Shown here: positions 40,076-40,957 of the stretch, one piece after another
How positions within the stretch are numbered: the stretch's first letter is position 1
Layout of the letters: each line of letters opens with the position of its first letter
NCBI GenBank assembly: GCA_964428075.1
Contig: CAYRWQ010000004.1
Location: 1 to 40,957, forward strand
Source: JAGOSP01 sp964428075
GTDB lineage: Bacteria; Patescibacteriota; Minisyncoccia; Moranbacterales; UBA1568
Reading direction: 5' to 3'
Length of the DNA: 40,957 nt
Program-made: the position numbers and the translations under genes
Notes under the pieces: generated by a model
Database searches by the model: none
Told to the model about the DNA's origin: nothing
Seen by the model: only the letters and a program-made list of their open reading frames with translations

Positions 40076-40615
40076 ATGGCGTTGTGTGTGGTGAATATGT
40101 TTATGTCTGTGATGACAGGTGGGTCATTTTTTGAACCCGTCGGCGAGATGTCGCGTGAGATGTCTGCCGACTCTTCTTTCTTCTTGTTGTTTGTGGCGCT
40201 TTCGCTTGCATTGGGTATCTTTTTCGGACGCTTCAAACTCATCAATATTCTTATTAATGCATATATCGCATTAGCTTTCATTTCTGTGCTCCCGCCGGAG
40301 GCATATGCGGTTTCTGAATACGCTCAGGTGGGGATATTTGGGGTGCTATTGGTTGTTCTGACCGCTATTGATAAACGTTTATTTGATCTGCACATATCGA
40401 ATGCCGGATCGGATTTATTCTGGCGTTTGATCGTGATGAGTCTGTTGGTTTCGGGGATGCTGGCGAGTATGTTGCTCTCACTCCTCCCAAGGACCCTCAT
40501 GCATGAGCTGGTTACTGAGCATGTCGCTTTGGTGTTTGCTTCGCCATTAGCTTCCATTATCTGGTTTTCAGTGCCGATACTCATGCTCCTTTTCATCAAT
40601 AATCGTTTGAAATAG
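40076..40615 (+). CDS. multi-pass membrane protein, unknown function
   Basis: From the ATG at 40076 this is a 179-residue protein with about five hydrophobic segments (FFLLFVALSLALGIFFG, LINILINAYIALAFISV, VGIFGVLLVVLTAI, LIVMSLLVSGMLASMLLSL and the C-terminal ASIIWFSVPILMLLFI) linked by short loops. The frame is open to 39959, but a promoter with a start near 40062 and an AGG before the later ATG favour the shorter form. I do not recognise the family. It is divergent from the PEGA gene. CPR genomes hold related-looking unknown membrane proteins, but no function is implied. Confidence 0.6.
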   Translation: MALCVVNMFMSVMTGGSFFEPVGEMSREMSADSSFFLLFVALSLALGIFFGRFKLINILINAYIALAFISVLPPEAYAVSEYAQVGIFGVLLVVLTAIDKRLFDLHISNAGSDLFWRLIVMSLLVSGMLASMLLSLLPRTLMHELVTEHVALVFASPLASIIWFSVPILMLLFINNRLK

Positions 40616-40689
40616 CGGTCGTCTGGTAGCTGCTCGACGTCCTGAACAGGAGAAAAGTTTTCGAAAAAGCAGGGTCTTTGAGTGAAAAT

Positions 40690-40731
40690 CCCCGGAAAGA
40701 CAGTGTCATTCTCATAACATTGTTTCCGGGG
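40690..40731. repeat. inverted repeat touching the -35 of the last promoter
   Basis: CCCCGGAAA (40690-40698) pairs perfectly with TTTCCGGGG (40723-40731), 24 nt apart, ending one base before the -35. There is no T run behind it, so it is either an operator-like site or the end of the upstream unit. Confidence 0.45.
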
Positions 40732-40732
40732 C

Positions 40733-40760
40733 TTGACAGGGCAGCTTTGACTGCTATACT
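40733..40760 (+). promoter_or_regulatory. strong consensus promoter near the window end
   Basis: A perfect TTGACA (40733-40738), 16 nt and TATACT (40755-40760). Among the strongest promoters in the window. It faces out of the window. Confidence 0.8.
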
Positions 40761-40766
40761 AGGTAA

Positions 40767-40957
40767 GCAATCAGAAAGTAAACGGGTTGCTTTTGTTTCT
40801 TTTTGTTTTTTCTTGGTATGCGTGATGATGCGCAGAGAGGGGACAGAGAGAGTTTGCGAGTCCATTAACAATTTCTGTACGAGCCAAATAAGAAAAGTTT
40901 AGAATCACAATTTTTTGTGGTTAGTCCTCTCACCTCTGCCTTGCGCAGGGGGAGACG
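40767..40957 (+). other. untranslated transcribed leader running off the window end
   Basis: About 190 nt follow the promoter without a convincing gene. It holds a T-rich stretch (40791-40813) and an imperfect GC-rich hairpin at the end (CTCACCTCTGC against GCAGGGGGAG). This suits an rRNA operon leader, a structured RNA or a long mRNA leader; the 16S rRNA start was not found within the window, so the target is unknown. Confidence 0.4.

Noticed and set aside
40840..40957. Start of 16S rRNA at the window end
   Set aside because: An AGAGAGTTTGCGAG stretch recalls the 16S 5' end but does not continue into the conserved GATCCTGGCTCAG sequence.

Overview
The window looks like a stretch of a Candidate Phyla Radiation (Patescibacteria) chromosome, probably from the Parcubacteria side. 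This is an inference from several things. The core genes are short and arranged in an unusual order (rpoB-rpoC without rplKAJL in front; infA-rpmJ-rpsM-rpsK-rpsD-rpoA-rplQ-rplM-rpsI without secY-adk-map in front). RpoA is small. There are many lone small genes of unknown function, a lytic transglycosylase with a coiled coil, a PEGA/beta-propeller envelope protein and no biosynthetic clusters. TAA, TAG and TGA all end well-recognised genes, so the standard bacterial code (table 11) applies and this is not one of the UGA-recoding CPR lineages.

Layout. 1-806: end of an amidase and a small TsaB-like protein. 880-8187: rpoB-rpoC behind a consensus promoter and a leader of about 240 nt. 8336-9059: a lone minus-strand gene and a scaffold gap. 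9060-13698: ftsK, a RodZ-like membrane HTH protein and recA. 13780-14310: a minus-strand protein with beta-carbonic-anhydrase signatures. 14489-16691: a secreted lytic transglycosylase and two receiver-only response regulators. 16867-19734: leucyl-tRNA synthetase. 19798-24122: a tiny membrane protein (minus), glmS, a DEDDh exonuclease, a PAP2 phosphatase and folD. 24216-27191: tRNA-Leu, parA, parB, rpmG, tRNA-Trp and tRNA-Glu. 27332-29922: an unknown protein, an orotate-phosphoribosyltransferase-like gene broken by an in-frame TAG, a small membrane protein (minus) and a DEDDy exonuclease. 30009-31826: polyprenyl diphosphate synthase and uppS. 32024-36112: the infA-rpsI ribosomal/RNA polymerase operon. 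36195-39911 (minus): an unknown protein, an HD-GYP-like phosphohydrolase and a PEGA/propeller protein, with a second scaffold gap. 40076-40957: a membrane protein, then a consensus promoter driving an untranslated leader that runs off the end.

How the genes fit together. Most serve information processing (RNA polymerase, ribosomal proteins, IF-1, LeuRS, RecA, tRNAs) and growth and division of the envelope (FtsK, RodZ-like protein, ParA/ParB, GlmS for amino sugars, polyprenyl synthase plus UppS plus PAP2 phosphatase for the lipid carrier, amidase and lytic transglycosylase for peptidoglycan turnover).

The most striking observation is a complete Nudix hydrolase domain inserted in the CP1 editing domain of leucyl-tRNA synthetase, with both the aminoacylation and editing motifs kept. 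Other points worth a second look are the in-frame amber codon in the phosphoribosyltransferase gene, an RNA polymerase alpha subunit with no C-terminal domain, a FolD with an altered cofactor half, a recurring design of solitary minus-strand genes with consensus promoters and strong Shine-Dalgarno sites, extended -10 promoters so close to start codons that the messages should be nearly leaderless, and two 100-N gaps flanked by identical 44- and 55-base repeats that look like unmerged contig overlaps.
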